This document shows, piece by piece, positions 63,824 through 64,000 of a stretch of DNA of 64,000 nucleotides. The notes beneath the pieces were generated by a model, which did not search any database, was not told the origin of the DNA, and saw only the letters and a program-made list of their open reading frames with translations. Positions within the stretch are counted from its first letter, which is position 1. Each line of letters begins with the position of its first letter. The position numbers and the translations under genes are program-made. Origin of the DNA: an uncultured Nitrospira sp. (GTDB lineage: Bacteria; Nitrospirota; Nitrospiria; Nitrospirales; Nitrospiraceae); the NCBI GenBank assembly GCA_946479785.1, contig CAMLHQ010000002.1, positions 18,079 to 82,078 of the forward strand, written 5' to 3'.

Positions 63824-63920
63824 TGTGCTCATTTTGTGCTCAACTCCACCTCATTCCAGCTCATTCCAGCCTAACCCAGCCAAACTGGAGTTGGCCTGAG
63901 TGAGCCTGAATGGGCTGGAG
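63824..63920. repeat. short direct repeats and phased 10-bp repeats, possible integration region
   Basis: TGTGCTCA occurs twice, 11 bases apart (63824 and 63835). TCATTCCAGC occurs twice in tandem (63851-63870) with a degenerate third copy. A second set of 10-bp-phased units (TTGGCCTGAG, TGAGCCTGAA, TGGGCTGGAG at 63891-63920) is roughly the inverse complement. Arm-type integrase sites or an origin-like array are possible. Confidence 0.5.
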
Positions 63921-64000
63921 TAGGATCACGGAAACGGTTTCCTAAACCGCGGGTCGATCCGACTAGGCGCAAGGAGTGCGGGCCTTCGAACCTCTATTTC

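Noticed and set aside
63935..64000. Full tRNA-Arg (CCT) gene at the right edge
   Set aside because: An anticodon-like stem is present, but no acceptor or D arm and no proper T arm can be folded before the window ends; only a fragment at best.
1..64000. rRNA genes, transposases, integrases or prophage genes
   Set aside because: None was seen on either strand among frames of usable length.

Overview
The window looks like a stretch of chromosome from a free-living, Gram-negative, chemolithoautotroph-type bacterium, most likely a Nitrospira-like member of Nitrospirota. This is an inference from gene content: many lipoproteins and outer-membrane-type secreted proteins, a two-subunit biotin carboxylase/carboxyltransferase of the kind used with the reductive TCA cycle, a thioredoxin-like [2Fe-2S] ferredoxin, an SmbP-like metal-binding lipoprotein, a Cys-rich copper-storage protein and NtrYX. 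There is no rRNA gene and no recognisable transposase, integrase, prophage gene or CRISPR array. Most genes share one style: high GC, good Shine-Dalgarno sequences and short operons with 1-11 base overlaps.

Layout, left part. 1-7.1 kb holds mostly lineage-specific secreted proteins and lipoproteins, including a gene that appears to be split by a -1 frameshift on a GGGAAAA heptamer (4071-5719). 7.1-13.7 kb is mainly minus-strand housekeeping: an SPFH lipoprotein, an operon of queC, a 55-residue membrane protein and cytochrome c, a DksA-type zinc finger protein, apt, an RpoS-like sigma factor, acylphosphatase, tRNA-Pro(CGG) with a duplicated 3' flank, and alanine dehydrogenase. 13.85-15.3 kb is a compact four-gene Fe-S/zinc cluster of unknown role. 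15.4-23.9 kb carries a DUF4382 lipoprotein, a squalene/phytoene synthase with a start-codon problem, a cupredoxin, htpX, a periplasmic glutathione peroxidase, an MFS transporter and YqeY. 23.9-27.7 kb is a signalling block: response regulator with a zinc-binding tail, receiver-GGDEF protein, hybrid histidine kinase and Hpt protein.

Right part. 28.2-30.2 kb has tRNA-Ala(CGC) and purMN. 30.3-34.1 kb is an NtrY/NtrX pair. 34.2-36.6 kb has DUF1844, mazG and two unknown genes. 36.6-40.1 kb is the heme operon hemE-hemH-hemY, with a strong promoter placed so that its mRNA should be nearly leaderless. 40.4-45.1 kb has a fatty-acid desaturase, a DMT exporter, an FmdB-type zinc ribbon, a PstS-like binding protein and an IPT/TIG protein, plus a 58-residue gene. 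45.3-48.7 kb encodes the two-subunit carboxylase. 48.7-55.3 kb has an alpha/beta hydrolase, a lipoprotein thiol peroxidase lacking the usual resolving cysteine, sthA, and the thiamine genes tenA and thiD separated by a HEAT-repeat protein and a small membrane protein. 55.3-58.8 kb has a heme-copper-oxidase-like membrane protein and a translationally coupled membrane-protein/vWA-lipoprotein pair. 58.9-63.7 kb ends with a hydrolase, secreted proteins, a Tat-exported 16-cysteine copper-storage protein and a PilZ protein. The last 180 bases carry phased 10-bp repeats and short direct repeats that resemble an integration region.

How the genes work together. Three themes recur: envelope metal and redox handling (cupredoxin, Csp-type protein, SmbP-like lipoprotein, GPx, Tpx, cytochrome c), central carbon and cofactor supply (carboxylase, heme, purine, thiamine, queuosine), and signalling (phosphorelay, NtrYX, c-di-GMP synthesis and sensing). 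The least-explained candidates for new biology are the 13.85-15.3 kb Fe-S cluster, the 56.8-58.8 kb membrane/vWA pair and the frameshifted secreted protein. All calls are from reading the sequence; no database search was run.
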